Source of the DNA: Paenibacillus pabuli
Lineage (GTDB): Bacteria > Bacillota > Bacilli > Paenibacillales > Paenibacillaceae
Assembly (NCBI RefSeq): GCF_039831995.1
Contig: NZ_JBDOIO010000005.1
Coordinates: 496,001-560,000 of the forward strand
Direction of reading: 5' to 3'
DNA length: 64,000 nucleotides
The notes under the pieces are model-generated. The model ran no database searches and was not told the origin of the DNA. It saw only the letters and a list, made by a program, of their open reading frames with translations. The position numbers and the translations under genes are program-made. This document shows positions 8,716 to 17,670 of the stretch, one piece after another; position 1 is the first letter of the stretch; each line of letters starts with the position of its first letter.

Positions 8716-10053
8716 TCAGTTGCCTTTATCGATCGCAGCCTGATGATTCTTCACAAAGTCCTCCGGGGTGACCGCTTTGCCAAACAGTGCCTGAATCATG
8801 TCCAGGTGCGCCTGAGCAGCAGCCGGTTTCATCTGCACATCTGCAAAGAGTGTCAGGCTGCTCGCCTGATTCAACTCGTTCAGCAGATCGATATAGAGCT
8901 GTGGCAGCTGTACTGCAGCCGTATCGACTTTGGTCGCTGGAATGACCCCTGCTTCGGTCACGGAGCTTTCGCCCCATTTCTCCACAAAATACTGCACAAA
9001 CTTCTGTGCTTCTTCCTTCACTTTGGAGTTCTGGGCCACAAAGAGGCCTACGCCCGGTCCGCCTACCCAGCTGTTGATATCCCCTTTGCCGCCGTCAATC
9101 GTCGGGAATTTGAAAAATCCAACCTTATCCTTGAATTCCTGCGGAATATCCGGGTTCGTTGTAAAGTTCGGAAGTTCCCACGTTCCCATCAGGTACATGG
9201 CAGCCTTCTCATTCATGAATTCGGATTTGCCTTCGTCATTGGATAATCCGTTAAAGCCCTTGTTGAATGCGTTCATATCGACAAGCTTCTGCACTTCTGC
9301 CGCGGCCTGTGTCAGAGCAGGATCTTCAAACTTGCCTGATCCACTAATCGCTTTCTCCAGCGCATCCCCACCTAGACGATTCGCCAGATACATATACCAG
9401 AGTGAACCGGTCCAGCGGTCTTTATTCCCGAGTGCAATCGGCACTTCGCCGTTCTCGGTCAGCGTCTTCAGCACATTCAGGAATTCATCGTATGTGGCTG
9501 GCGGCTGCAAATTATATTTGGCAAAGATCGCTTTGTTGTAATAAATGGGGGATATATTCAGCTCAATCGGGAGCGCATAGGTTTTGCTGTCTACCGCGTA
9601 AGCCTCTGTTGTTCCAGCGATGAACTTCTCACCAAGGGATCCATTCAGCAGTTCATCGAGCGGCGCAAACAGATTGCCCTTAACATAAGGCTCCAGGAAG
9701 CCTGCGGCCCAGGTTACACCGACATCGGGCAGTTCATTGGATGCGGACAAAATCTTCAGTTTGTTCTTGTATTGTTCATTCTCCAGCACTTCCTGCTTGA
9801 TCGTCACATTTGGATGATCCGTCTGATACTGCTGGATAATATCATTGACCAGCTTGTTCTGCTGTGCAGAACTGCCGGCCGGCCAGAGATGCATAAATTT
9901 CAGCGTGACCTTTCCGTCTGCGGTACCGCCCTCTCCACTGCCATTACTGCCGGATTCGTTGCCTCCACCGGAACCCGCATTGCTGCACCCCGACAAAATG
10001 ACAGCGAGAACCAGCGTCCAAGAGAGAAGCATTGCCAGCGTTTTTTTGCTCAT
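8716..10053 (-). CDS. extracellular sugar-binding lipoprotein, importer 1
   Basis: A solute-binding protein of about 445 residues (family 1). It has a lipoprotein signal with lipobox ILSGC (Cys near residue 23), a Gly/Ser/Asn linker, then VTLKFMHLWPAGS and typical motifs such as LPIELNISPIYYNKAIFAKY and KAAMYLMGTWELPN. The open frame extends to a TTG at 10068, but GGGGGCTGG lies just before the ATG at 10053, which is the chosen start. First gene of importer 1. The YesMN pair directly upstream suggests induction by the transported sugar; a cre-like box lies in the leader. Confidence 0.92.
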   Translation of the reverse strand: MSKKTLAMLLSWTLVLAVILSGCSNAGSGGGNESGSNGSGEGGTADGKVTLKFMHLWPAGSSAQQNKLVNDIIQQYQTDHPNVTIKQEVLENEQYKNKLKILSASNELPDVGVTWAAGFLEPYVKGNLFAPLDELLNGSLGEKFIAGTTEAYAVDSKTYALPIELNISPIYYNKAIFAKYNLQPPATYDEFLNVLKTLTENGEVPIALGNKDRWTGSLWYMYLANRLGGDALEKAISGSGKFEDPALTQAAAEVQKLVDMNAFNKGFNGLSNDEGKSEFMNEKAAMYLMGTWELPNFTTNPDIPQEFKDKVGFFKFPTIDGGKGDINSWVGGPGVGLFVAQNSKVKEEAQKFVQYFVEKWGESSVTEAGVIPATKVDTAAVQLPQLYIDLLNELNQASSLTLFADVQMKPAAAQAHLDMIQALFGKAVTPEDFVKNHQAAIDKGN

Positions 10054-10086
10054 AATTCCAGCCCCCAATAGTGGTTTTTCGGTTAA

Positions 10087-10110
10087 TGTAACCGCTTTAT
10101 CGAAATTGTA
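10087..10110 (-). promoter_or_regulatory. candidate extended -10 promoter and cre-like box for importer 1
   Basis: On the minus strand an extended -10, TG-C-TACAAT, lies at 10105-10112; no good -35 is seen. Immediately downstream is a cre-like 14-mer (plus-strand TGTAACCGCTTTAT, 10087-10100) matching 12 of 14 positions of TGWAARCGYTWNCW. This placement would let CcpA block transcription of the importer. Read by eye only. Confidence 0.4.
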
Positions 10111-10178
10111 GCATGGGTATCACCACTCTATAAGGTCAGGACGATTTGGTAAAACTCCACTATTTTAAGGTGAACTTG

Positions 10179-10967
10179 TTAACTCTTTTCATTTACGGCA
10201 TGACGGTATTTGCTTGGACTAATCCCCTCCAGGCTCTTGAAGACTTTGATAAAATATTTATCGGTCTGGTAGCCGACTCTCTCGGCTATCTCCGAGATAG
10301 GCATCGTTGTCTGCACCAGCAATTCCTTTGCCCGCTGTACCCGTTTACGCATGAGATACTCACTAAAATTCAGCCCGACCTGCTCCTTGAACAGTACGCT
10401 GAAATAACTGGAGTTCAGATGCAGTGAATCGGCAAGCTCACGCATGGTCATCGGTTCACCCAGATGTGTCTCAATGTACGCCAAAGCTTCGCCAATCGGG
10501 GTATTGCCCTGCTGTTCTCTTCGCTCCCTGACATCGAACAGCTTCGGATCAACCATCTCCTGCATGGTTTGGATGCGCCGCTGCTGTTCGTGGACATGCA
10601 GTGCCTTCTGTACCGTCTGGAGCAGCTGCTCTTTATCAATCGGCTTGAGTAAATAATCCACCACACCAAGCTTGATCGCCTGCTGGGCATAATTAAAATC
10701 CGCATACCCCGACATAATGAGGACAGCCGGCTTCCCGGGAATCTGCTGAATGGCCTCCACCAGCGACAAGCCCGAGAACTCCGGCATGCGTACATCGGTG
10801 ATCAGGAGATCTGCAGGCTGGCTGGCGAGCCATTCCCTGGCTTCAACACCGCTCGCGGCAGTCTGAATTCGGTTCCTCCCGGCAGACCATGCCTCAAGGG
10901 TTTTGCGTATGCCTTCTCTTGTACGCGGCTCGTCGTCCACAATCAGAATTGTTTTCTCATGAATCAT
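10179..10967 (-). CDS. YesN-type response regulator (receiver plus AraC HTH)
   Basis: A 262-residue regulator. The receiver has Asp11/Asp12 and phospho-acceptor Asp58 in LLITDVRMPEFSG. A short linker leads to an AraC-type double HTH (LHLNSSYFSVLFKEQVG, VGYQTDKYFIKVFKSLEG). It is much shorter than the usual 350-530-residue YesN proteins because the middle domain is nearly absent. The ATG at 10967 has GGAGG 6 nt upstream and overlaps the kinase gene end by 11 bp. It most likely activates importer 1 immediately downstream. Confidence 0.92.
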   Translation of the reverse strand: MIHEKTILIVDDEPRTREGIRKTLEAWSAGRNRIQTAASGVEAREWLASQPADLLITDVRMPEFSGLSLVEAIQQIPGKPAVLIMSGYADFNYAQQAIKLGVVDYLLKPIDKEQLLQTVQKALHVHEQQRRIQTMQEMVDPKLFDVRERREQQGNTPIGEALAYIETHLGEPMTMRELADSLHLNSSYFSVLFKEQVGLNFSEYLMRKRVQRAKELLVQTTMPISEIAERVGYQTDKYFIKVFKSLEGISPSKYRHAVNEKS

Positions 10968-12744
10968 GTGCAGCCTCCGTTCCCCTCGGAATTTCAAAAC
11001 ATATGATGCTCCCTCTCCCTACTTCGCTCTGCACCTCAAGTTTGGCTGCATCGCCCAGTTGGCTGCCATAGTAGACTTTCAGCCGGCGATGCACATTGAT
11101 CAGCCCCACTCCCGTTCCCTTGCTGGACGCAGCAGGCCCGCCGTCCAAAGCTTGAACAATGGATAACAGACGTTCCTCATCCATGCCCGGGCCATTATCT
11201 TGGACCTTGACGCGTACACGGCCTTCTACCGAGGACGGTTCAACACGGATCTCCACCTTTCCCGGTTTTAACGTATTTTCAATCCCGTGCAGTATCGCGT
11301 TTTCCACCAATGGCTGGATCAGCAGCTTGGGGATAGGCACGCTGCGCAGTTCCTCGCTCAGCCTGATCTCCCACTGCATTCTCTCGCCCAGCCGCATCTG
11401 CATAATGTTTAAATACCGCTCCGCATGCTCCAGTTCGTCCGCAATCGTGACCCATTCATCCTGATGAGTACCGGGGATGATGTAGCGAAATAACCGGGAC
11501 ATGGCAATAACCCTAAGTGCCAGCTCCTCGTCTCCCTTTTCCTCCAAAGACCAATAGAATGCCTCCAGGGTGTTAAACAGAAAATGCGGATTAATCTGCG
11601 ATTGCAGCGCCTTCAGCTCGGCCCGGGACTGCATGACTTCCTTCTCGTGCACCACACGTGTCAATTCGTTCTGCCTGTAAACCATCTGGTTATACACATC
11701 ATTCAGCTCATTGATCTCCATGGTGGAGCTAACCATCAGATTCGGTCTCATCGCTCCGGGCTGTGCCCCGCGCATGGCCCGCATCAGCCGAATCAACGGA
11801 CGTGTGATCATGGTGGACAGAAAAAAGGACATCACAAGAAACAGCCCCACACCAATGATTCCCGAAACGAGCAGCGCTGTTCTCAGGATCGATACCCCTT
11901 CGGTTGTTTCTCCTAGCGGTGTCAGCACAGCAAGTGTCCATCCCGTCAGCTCGGACTTATGGCGGACAACGATATAGGATTCCTCTCCGTTCTGAACGAC
12001 GGATCCACTGTCCAAAATGGCCTTGGGATCAAGGTTAATCTGCAGATTGGAAGTCACCACTTCACCATCGCCGTCCAGCAGCAGGATGGAATCCTGCAAA
12101 CCCTCAGCCTCATTCGAATCATTCAGTTGAAAAAAACTACGCTGCATCCGCACCACAACATAGCCCCCATGTTCAAAAGAATGATCCAGCAGGTTGATTC
12201 GACGAATGGCGAGAAGTACACCCGGGTCTTCAGGGTCAGAGCCTGCCCACACTAATCTGCCTTTGCCTTCATCCGCTTGGGTGATCCAGCTGCGCTCCAC
12301 TCTGAGATCCAGGGATCGGTCATCCATCGGGAAAATCCGGTTATAACCGGTTGTGTAGATCTCCATACTTTGTGCCCCGTTAATAAAAGATTGATAGCTG
12401 CCTGCAATCTGCAACAGTGCTTGGCGTTGATTAAAGGTGGCCGGTTTGCCACGCTTCTCGTCACTAAGCAGACGCTGCACATACGAATCATCCGCGACCT
12501 GGGCCGTCAGGGAGTTCACCTGTGCAATGAGGGCGTCCAACCGCCCGCTGGCCTGCACTGCGGTCTGATGGATATGTTTCTCGGCATTGCTCTTCAGCAA
12601 CGCAGCCACCCGGTCATAGGCCGTTACGCCTGCGAGCAGCAGAACAATGAGCATCACCATGACGAAACCGACGAAGATCTGATTGCGAAGCGAGGTATAG
12701 CGCCCTGTTTTCCCCTGCAACTCCGTCCGTTCTCCTTTCTGCAT
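10957..12744 (-). CDS. YesM-type sensor histidine kinase
   Basis: A sensor kinase of about 595 residues. TM1 is near the N-terminus, an extracytoplasmic dCache-like sensor of about 270 residues follows, then TM2, HAMP, a His_kinase box with INPHFLFNTLEAFYW, and a GHKL ATPase with NAILHGIEN and GTGVGLINVHRRL. The nearest good start is the ATG at 12744 after GGTGG; a longer frame reaches 12810 but has no ribosome site. Such kinases typically sense extracellular sugars together with a binding protein. It pairs with the overlapping YesN gene. Confidence 0.92.
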   Translation of the reverse strand: MQKGERTELQGKTGRYTSLRNQIFVGFVMVMLIVLLLAGVTAYDRVAALLKSNAEKHIHQTAVQASGRLDALIAQVNSLTAQVADDSYVQRLLSDEKRGKPATFNQRQALLQIAGSYQSFINGAQSMEIYTTGYNRIFPMDDRSLDLRVERSWITQADEGKGRLVWAGSDPEDPGVLLAIRRINLLDHSFEHGGYVVVRMQRSFFQLNDSNEAEGLQDSILLLDGDGEVVTSNLQINLDPKAILDSGSVVQNGEESYIVVRHKSELTGWTLAVLTPLGETTEGVSILRTALLVSGIIGVGLFLVMSFFLSTMITRPLIRLMRAMRGAQPGAMRPNLMVSSTMEINELNDVYNQMVYRQNELTRVVHEKEVMQSRAELKALQSQINPHFLFNTLEAFYWSLEEKGDEELALRVIAMSRLFRYIIPGTHQDEWVTIADELEHAERYLNIMQMRLGERMQWEIRLSEELRSVPIPKLLIQPLVENAILHGIENTLKPGKVEIRVEPSSVEGRVRVKVQDNGPGMDEERLLSIVQALDGGPAASSKGTGVGLINVHRRLKVYYGSQLGDAAKLEVQSEVGRGSIICFEIPRGTEAAHDS

Positions 12745-12818
12745 GTAAAAAAACCACCATCCTACTCCCTTGCTCTTGAGACTGAGTACACCGATGCTGG
12801 CTTCATTCACGTATTTAA

Positions 12819-12832
12819 TTAAAGCGCTTGCA
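12819..12832 (-). promoter_or_regulatory. cre-like box upstream of yesM-type kinase
   Basis: The minus strand reads TGCAAGCGCTTTAA, 12 of 14 positions of the cre consensus, with the palindromic core AAGCGCTT. It lies 75 bp before the kinase start, so catabolite repression of the two-component pair is plausible. Confidence 0.45.
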
Positions 12833-12942
12833 AAAAGGAAGCGCTCGCTTTCTTTGTTTAATGATTAAACTAACGAATAAAAAATAGCACAGTTTCCTGG
12901 GTTAATCAATCCGTTTGAAACGTTCGGAGTGCTTCTTGGAAT

Positions 12943-12975
12943 AAAAAAAGAGGAGGACACTTAGGTCCGCCTCTC
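12943..12975 (-). terminator. intrinsic terminator of sugar importer 2
   Basis: GAGGCGGACC and its partner GTCCTCCTC form a stem with a TAAGT loop, followed on the minus strand by TTTTTTT. It lies 16 bp past the last gene of importer 2 and separates it from the YesMN operon. Confidence 0.88.
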
Positions 12976-12990
12976 TATATTCACAACCCT

Positions 12991-13818
12991 TTATTTTACA
13001 GAGCCTTGGGTTACCCCGTTGATGATCCACTTCTGAGCAAAGAGATAGATGATAATCATCGGCAGCAAGGCCAGCAGATAGGATGCAAACGCCAGGTTGA
13101 AGTCGGTATTGAACTGACCCTGGAAGACGTATTGCACCAGTGGCAGCGTGTACTGTGCCGGGTCACTGATAATGATGAGCGGCAGCAGGAAGTCGTTGTA
13201 GGTGGACAGACATGTCAGAATACCAACCGTAGCACTGATCGGTGCCATGAGCGGGAAAATGATTTTCCAGAACGTTCCCCAGGTTGTTGCCCCATCCACA
13301 AAAGCTGCTTCCTCCAGCGCCACCGGAATGGACCGGATATATCCAACATACACGAATACGTTAAAGGCGAGTCCATACACTGTATGTAATAAGATCAAGC
13401 CAAGCAGATTCGTCATGTCCAGCGAAGATGTCAGTTTGACAATCGGCAGCATGATGATCGGAAACGGAATGAACATCGCACTGACGAAGTAATAGTACAG
13501 CCCTTTGAAAAACTTGCGTTTCTCCATATTGCGCGCGATCGCATAAGCCACCATGGAATTACTAAGGAGCGTCAGAATGACGGTCGATGCAGTAACGATA
13601 GCACTGTTACGGAACGATTGGAAGAAGTTCGTCATGTCGATGGCACTTGCGAAGTTCTCCCAGTGCAATGTGGTCGGGAAGGCAAATACGGACTGAGCCA
13701 TTTGCTCCGGATTTTTCAAAGCGATCGTAACCGTCATATAGAGTGGAAATAGAATAAACAATGTGCCCAAAATAACGAGCAGCATAACCAGCCAGTTGGT
13801 GCGTGTACGACTTCTCAT
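12991..13818 (-). CDS. carbohydrate ABC importer permease (MalG type), importer 2
   Basis: A 275-residue, six-helix permease with EAA loop EEAAFVDGATTWGTFWKIIFP and C-terminal GVTQGSVK. Its ATG shares one base with the stop of the preceding permease (TAATG), so the pair is translationally coupled. No ATPase gene accompanies it. Substrate unknown. Confidence 0.92.
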   Translation of the reverse strand: MRSRTRTNWLVMLLVILGTLFILFPLYMTVTIALKNPEQMAQSVFAFPTTLHWENFASAIDMTNFFQSFRNSAIVTASTVILTLLSNSMVAYAIARNMEKRKFFKGLYYYFVSAMFIPFPIIMLPIVKLTSSLDMTNLLGLILLHTVYGLAFNVFVYVGYIRSIPVALEEAAFVDGATTWGTFWKIIFPLMAPISATVGILTCLSTYNDFLLPLIIISDPAQYTLPLVQYVFQGQFNTDFNLAFASYLLALLPMIIIYLFAQKWIINGVTQGSVK

Positions 13819-14684
13819 TACAGATCCATCTCCCTTCTTTGCAGGAACCGGATTTGCAGAATTGAGATCACCGCAATAACGATGAAGTAAATAACCGAGT
13901 TCGCAGATTGATACGCATATTCTCCACCTTCAAATCCACCGGTATAGATCAGGTGAGAGATGGATTGCGTTGCCCGTCCAGGTCCACCATTCGTCAAGGC
14001 AACGATCTGATCGAAGACCATCAGGGAGTTCTTCATGGCCAGCACCATATTGATGGTGAAGAACGGTGCAATGAGCGGGAAGGTAATACTCCAGAATTCA
14101 CGCCATTTGCCTGCACCGTCGAGGTTGGATGCCTCGTACAGCGTTGTTGGTATCGTTTGCAATCCCGCCAGATACAGGATCGTATTGAGTGCTACCGATT
14201 GCCATACAGCCACGATAACGATCCCGATCCATGCCAGGCTCTCGCTACCGAGAATGTTGGTTGATAGGGCATTGATGCCCAGGTTTTGTCCCCAGATCGG
14301 GAACACGTTGGAGAACAGGTAATTGAATATGTAACCTACAATAAGCACGCTCAGAATGTTGGGCAGGAAGTAGATGCCGCGGAAAAAGTTGCGGAACTTG
14401 ATCTTGGCATTCAGCCCGAGTGCGATGAGCAGGCTCAGAATATTGGTCAGAATGGTCACTACGATGGCAAACTTAAATGTGAACCAGTAGGCGTTGCCCA
14501 CATTGTCATCCTGAAACAGGTTAAAATAATTTTTGAAGCCAACGAAATCATAACTTTTCCCGAAGCCATTGTAGTTCGTAAAGGAATAATAAATCCCCTG
14601 GAGAGCCGGCAGCGTCATAAACACGAAGAACAATACCACCGCCGGAACCGTCATCCAGTAATAGGGTGCCATACGTTTGTTCAT
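13818..14684 (-). CDS. carbohydrate ABC importer permease (MalF/UgpA type), importer 2
   Basis: A 288-residue permease with six hydrophobic helices, EAA loop YEASNLDGAGKWREFWSITFP and a strong ribosome site (AAGGAGG). It forms the membrane heterodimer with the following MalG-type gene and is 25 bp from the binding-protein gene. Glycoside permeases of this type often serve oligosaccharides, but nothing here fixes the substrate. Confidence 0.92.
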   Translation of the reverse strand: MNKRMAPYYWMTVPAVVLFFVFMTLPALQGIYYSFTNYNGFGKSYDFVGFKNYFNLFQDDNVGNAYWFTFKFAIVVTILTNILSLLIALGLNAKIKFRNFFRGIYFLPNILSVLIVGYIFNYLFSNVFPIWGQNLGINALSTNILGSESLAWIGIVIVAVWQSVALNTILYLAGLQTIPTTLYEASNLDGAGKWREFWSITFPLIAPFFTINMVLAMKNSLMVFDQIVALTNGGPGRATQSISHLIYTGGFEGGEYAYQSANSVIYFIVIAVISILQIRFLQRREMDL

Positions 14685-14709
14685 ACTCCATCCTCCTTCG
14701 GACTAGGCG

Positions 14710-15948
14710 TTAACGCCGGTTGGCTACCTTGTCCCATTCTTTGTCGAGTGTATCCAGATAGTTGTCGATGTCTTTGTTCTGCAAAAAGGACTGTACGATG
14801 GAATTCAGCTGCACCGCAGCCGGAATGTAGTGATCGGCAAAATCAATCACTTTGCCCTGCTCGATATAAGGGGTCAGCTCCTGCACCGCAGGATCGTCCT
14901 GCTCCACACCTTCGACCGCTGCAAATAGCGTTTGCTCTTCAATGTATTTCCCGATATTTTCCGGTTCCAGCAGAAAGGCGATAAACTCCTCAGCCTGCTC
15001 CCGGTTTGGCGTATCCGCAGAGATCGTAAACAGGGAGTCAATGCCGTTCACCAGCTTGATCTGGCTTGGATCATTTCCGGTCGGGAACGGGAAGAAGCCG
15101 ATATCCACATTCGGGTTAGCTTTGCGAATCTCGGAGATCGCCCAGGTTCCCTGGATATACATGAATGCTTCGCCATTGGCAAAAGCCCGGTTACCGTCGG
15201 AGTAGGCCTTACCGAAGTTGTCCCCATGACCGTAATTCATTAGTTCAAGCTGCTTTTCTGCTACCTCGCGGTATTTCTCCTTGAACGTCACCTTGTTCTC
15301 GCGACGCTCCAGATAGAAATCGATACCAACCAAGTTAGGTCCAAGTGCATTGAACGGCAGATTGGTCTGCCAGTCATCCTTGTATGTAAAGTAAAATGGA
15401 ATCTTGCCCGCGTCCTTGATCTTTTGGGCAGTAGCAATCAGCTCATCCCATGTCTTGGGAACGTCCAGCCCCATTTCCTTAAACAGCGTTTTGTTGTACA
15501 TGATGCCGTTTGCATTTGTTGCGTAAGGAATACCCGTCACTTCCTCCATGCCCGTGACATCCTTCAGCATTTGTATGTAATTCGGATCAATGGTCTTGGT
15601 CAGTGAGCTGTCCGTCAGATCAGCAAAAATCTCACTTTGGGCCAGAATCGAATAGGTATCGGTTGCACCCATGGCCATAATATCCGGTACGTCATTCTTT
15701 ACTACACGAGTCTTCAACACGGTCTCCGCATCCGGCGGGTTCACCTGAGTGACCTGTATATCGGAATGCTCCGCATTGAATGTTTTGATCAATTCGTCAA
15801 AGGTTGCTTTGGCTTCGGGTTTATTTTGGAAAAATTCGATCTGCACTTTGCCGTTTGCGCTCTCTCCACTTGTACAAGAGGATAGGAGCACAGCCATTAT
15901 TCCACATAGCAACATTGTCCCGAGTGCCTTGGTAAGCGATGTTCTCAT
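14710..15948 (-). CDS. extracellular sugar-binding lipoprotein, importer 2
   Basis: A 412-residue family 1 solute-binding protein. Lipobox LLSSC gives lipidated Cys25. The mature start VQIEFFQNKPEAKATFDELI and internal GIPYATNANGIMYNKTLFKEMG are typical of the family. Start ATG after GGGAGG. First gene of importer 2; no dedicated regulator is adjacent. A diverged 125-bp intergenic repeat lies 52 bp upstream of the start codon. Confidence 0.92.
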   Translation of the reverse strand: MRTSLTKALGTMLLCGIMAVLLSSCTSGESANGKVQIEFFQNKPEAKATFDELIKTFNAEHSDIQVTQVNPPDAETVLKTRVVKNDVPDIMAMGATDTYSILAQSEIFADLTDSSLTKTIDPNYIQMLKDVTGMEEVTGIPYATNANGIMYNKTLFKEMGLDVPKTWDELIATAQKIKDAGKIPFYFTYKDDWQTNLPFNALGPNLVGIDFYLERRENKVTFKEKYREVAEKQLELMNYGHGDNFGKAYSDGNRAFANGEAFMYIQGTWAISEIRKANPNVDIGFFPFPTGNDPSQIKLVNGIDSLFTISADTPNREQAEEFIAFLLEPENIGKYIEEQTLFAAVEGVEQDDPAVQELTPYIEQGKVIDFADHYIPAAVQLNSIVQSFLQNKDIDNYLDTLDKEWDKVANRR

Positions 15949-16000
15949 GTTGTACCTCCCTCAGCTTTCATAAAATGAATGAATGTGTGTTGCACCATGC

Positions 16001-16125
16001 CACTCCGATTGCAGCACCATCTTTCGATCCCTGTTATCCCCAGATTTTTTGGATCCTCTTATACAAGGGGAAAAGCCGGTGATAAACTGGAACGCTACGT
16101 TTCTTCGATTGGTCCTGCACTCTCC
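16001..16125 (-). repeat. diverged intergenic repeat, copy 1
   Basis: A segment of about 125 bp alignable by eye with 18683-18808 in the same orientation relative to the downstream gene. On the minus strand it contains a small hairpin (AACG-TAG-CGTT), then a long imperfect stem from TTATCACCGG to CTGGGGATAA with an inner CCCCTT/AGAGG arm. It ends at GGAGTG, 52 bp before the binding-protein start codon. Confidence 0.6.
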
Positions 16126-16321
16126 GTTATGGTGTAAATCACAGCATCACTTTATATACGTTAAGATATACCCATTACATCGGTGGAATAACCATATAGT
16201 TAATTCTTCCACCTGCTCTATAACACAGGGTTGGTCATTCAACCCTTTTCTATTTCTAAAACGGTTTCGACAAAAATGAATCATGGGTGTATTTTCCAGT
16301 AATTGCTGCTGCATAACAAAA

Positions 16322-16353
16322 AGAAGGACATTGGCACCTATCCAATGTCCTTC
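16322..16353. terminator. terminator of lspA
   Basis: GAAGGACATTGG pairs with CCAATGTCCTTC around an 8-nt loop. On the minus strand it runs into CTTTTTG, 44 bp past the lspA stop. Confidence 0.85.
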
Positions 16354-16397
16354 TTCTTTCCACTTTACGTGATTACAAAAACTCCATTTCTATCGCA

Positions 16398-16889
16398 TTA
16401 TTGACGTTCAATTTTGGGCAAGGCGTTGCGCAATCGCTTGGCCCGGTAACTCTGAAATGCACGGATGAGCATTCCGATCACCAGGAGCACCACACCGATA
16501 TTAATGGCTACATCAGCCAGGTTAAGAATACCCCGCCCGGACGGAAATACGAGGAAATCCGTCACTTTTGCAAATACAAAACGGTCGATGGCATTGCCCA
16601 AAGCTCCACCGACCATGAAGCCTGCCCCTGCCTGCATCCAGAAACCGCGAATCTCACCTTTTCTCCGATAATATAAAATGCCGGCAATGAACAGAATGGC
16701 AACAACGCCGAACAGACGCGCATTCCCCTGAAACATGCTTCCCGCCATGCCGCTATTCTCATAGTGCTGCAGCTGCATGCCCGAGTCACCGAGCCTCATC
16801 ATGTCTCCGACTTCCATATACATCCTTACGGCCATTTTGGTTCCCTGATCCACCAGAGTAACCAGCAATGCTATAAAATAAAACAGCAT
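16398..16889 (-). CDS. lspA: lipoprotein signal peptidase (signal peptidase II)
   Basis: A 163-residue, four-helix membrane aspartyl protease that cleaves prolipoprotein signal peptides after diacylglyceryl modification. Visible signatures are DQGTK (residues 14-18), ENSGMAGSMF (44-53), GALGNAIDRF with catalytic Asp102, and ILNLADVAIN with catalytic Asp126. The C-terminal tail is basic. Start ATG after AGGAGGAG. Monocistronic; it does not sit beside rluD or pyrR as lspA does in Bacillus subtilis, so it could be a second copy, which this window cannot settle. Confidence 0.93.
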   Translation of the reverse strand: MLFYFIALLVTLVDQGTKMAVRMYMEVGDMMRLGDSGMQLQHYENSGMAGSMFQGNARLFGVVAILFIAGILYYRRKGEIRGFWMQAGAGFMVGGALGNAIDRFVFAKVTDFLVFPSGRGILNLADVAINIGVVLLVIGMLIRAFQSYRAKRLRNALPKIERQ

Positions 16890-17120
16890 GTTGTCTCTCC
16901 TCCTCCCTATCTCGTTTTGCCCTATCCTATGTAAACCTGTGGGATCTCCAACGTTACGTTTCCTTCACTTTACCACAGCCAAAGTCATGTCTCCAAATGG
17001 GGCTGCTACGAAATGCAAGTTAGAGAGCGATTACATAACCAGCCTGTATCCGGAAGGGACCGCCCTATCCTACGTCGAATGTAGATATGAACTTACACAT
17101 GTAAAGGGGCTGCTTGTAAA

Positions 17121-17600
17121 TTGAATCTAACGATGATAGAGAGACTAAAGGAAATGCAGCAGGAAGAAAAGGATTTGGTATTTCGTACATTCGATTCTGA
17201 ACTGGCACTAAAGCTTGGAATCCATCTGATTGAGGAGGCGAAACGCCGTTCACAGGCCGTAACCATCGATGTTACCCTCCGTGGCCATCGCCTGTTCCTA
17301 CATGCGATGGAAGGCACCCATCCGGACAACGAGGATTGGATCCGGCGCAAAAACAACGTGGTAAACCACTTCTCCTCCAGTTCATGGCATACCGCTCTGC
17401 GTCTGCGCAGTGAGAATAAAACGCTTGAGCAGGATTTCGGTCTGCCCTCCTCTGACTTTGTACTGGCTGGCGGCGGCTTTCCATTGATTGTGGAGGGTCA
17501 GGGACAGATTGGCACAATTACGGTATCGGGTCTGCCCGATGAGGAAGACCACGACCTGGTCACCACCGGAATCCGTACCTTTTTGTCGCAGCAAGGCTAA
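17121..17600 (+). CDS. UPF0303 / heme-degrading-domain family protein
   Basis: A soluble protein of about 159 residues of the UPF0303 type (YBR137w-like, HbpS/DUF336 fold). It shows an N-terminal helical stretch, a central WIRRKNNVVNHFSSSSWHT block and a Gly-rich end LAGGGFPLIVEGQGQIGTITVSG. The family has no firm enzymatic assignment. The reading starts at TTG (17121), 11 nt after AAAGGGG; an ATG at 17133 is an alternative with worse spacing. Single gene between two minus-strand units, converging on the nucleoside hydrolase gene. Confidence 0.8.
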   Translation: MNLTMIERLKEMQQEEKDLVFRTFDSELALKLGIHLIEEAKRRSQAVTIDVTLRGHRLFLHAMEGTHPDNEDWIRRKNNVVNHFSSSSWHTALRLRSENKTLEQDFGLPSSDFVLAGGGFPLIVEGQGQIGTITVSGLPDEEDHDLVTTGIRTFLSQQG

Positions 17601-17616
17601 CTGAATATACGAAAAT

Positions 17617-17648
17617 AGCCCACCTGATCCTTACCGAGCAGGTGGGCT
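17617..17648. terminator. bidirectional hairpin terminator
   Basis: AGCCCACCTG pairs with CAGGTGGGCT around a 12-nt loop between the convergent UPF0303 and nucleoside hydrolase genes. T-tracts are weak on both sides (TTGTCGT, ATTTTCG). Confidence 0.7.
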
Positions 17649-17670
17649 TGTCGTGCCAAGATTTCTTGGT

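Larger units (their letters stand above)
15949..16397. other. 450-bp intergenic region upstream of importer 2
   Basis: No credible gene is present. From the importer side it holds the ribosome site of the binding-protein gene, copy 1 of the paired intergenic repeat (16001-16125), an AT-rich segment with no clear sigma-A promoter, and the lspA terminator (16322-16353). Confidence 0.7.
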
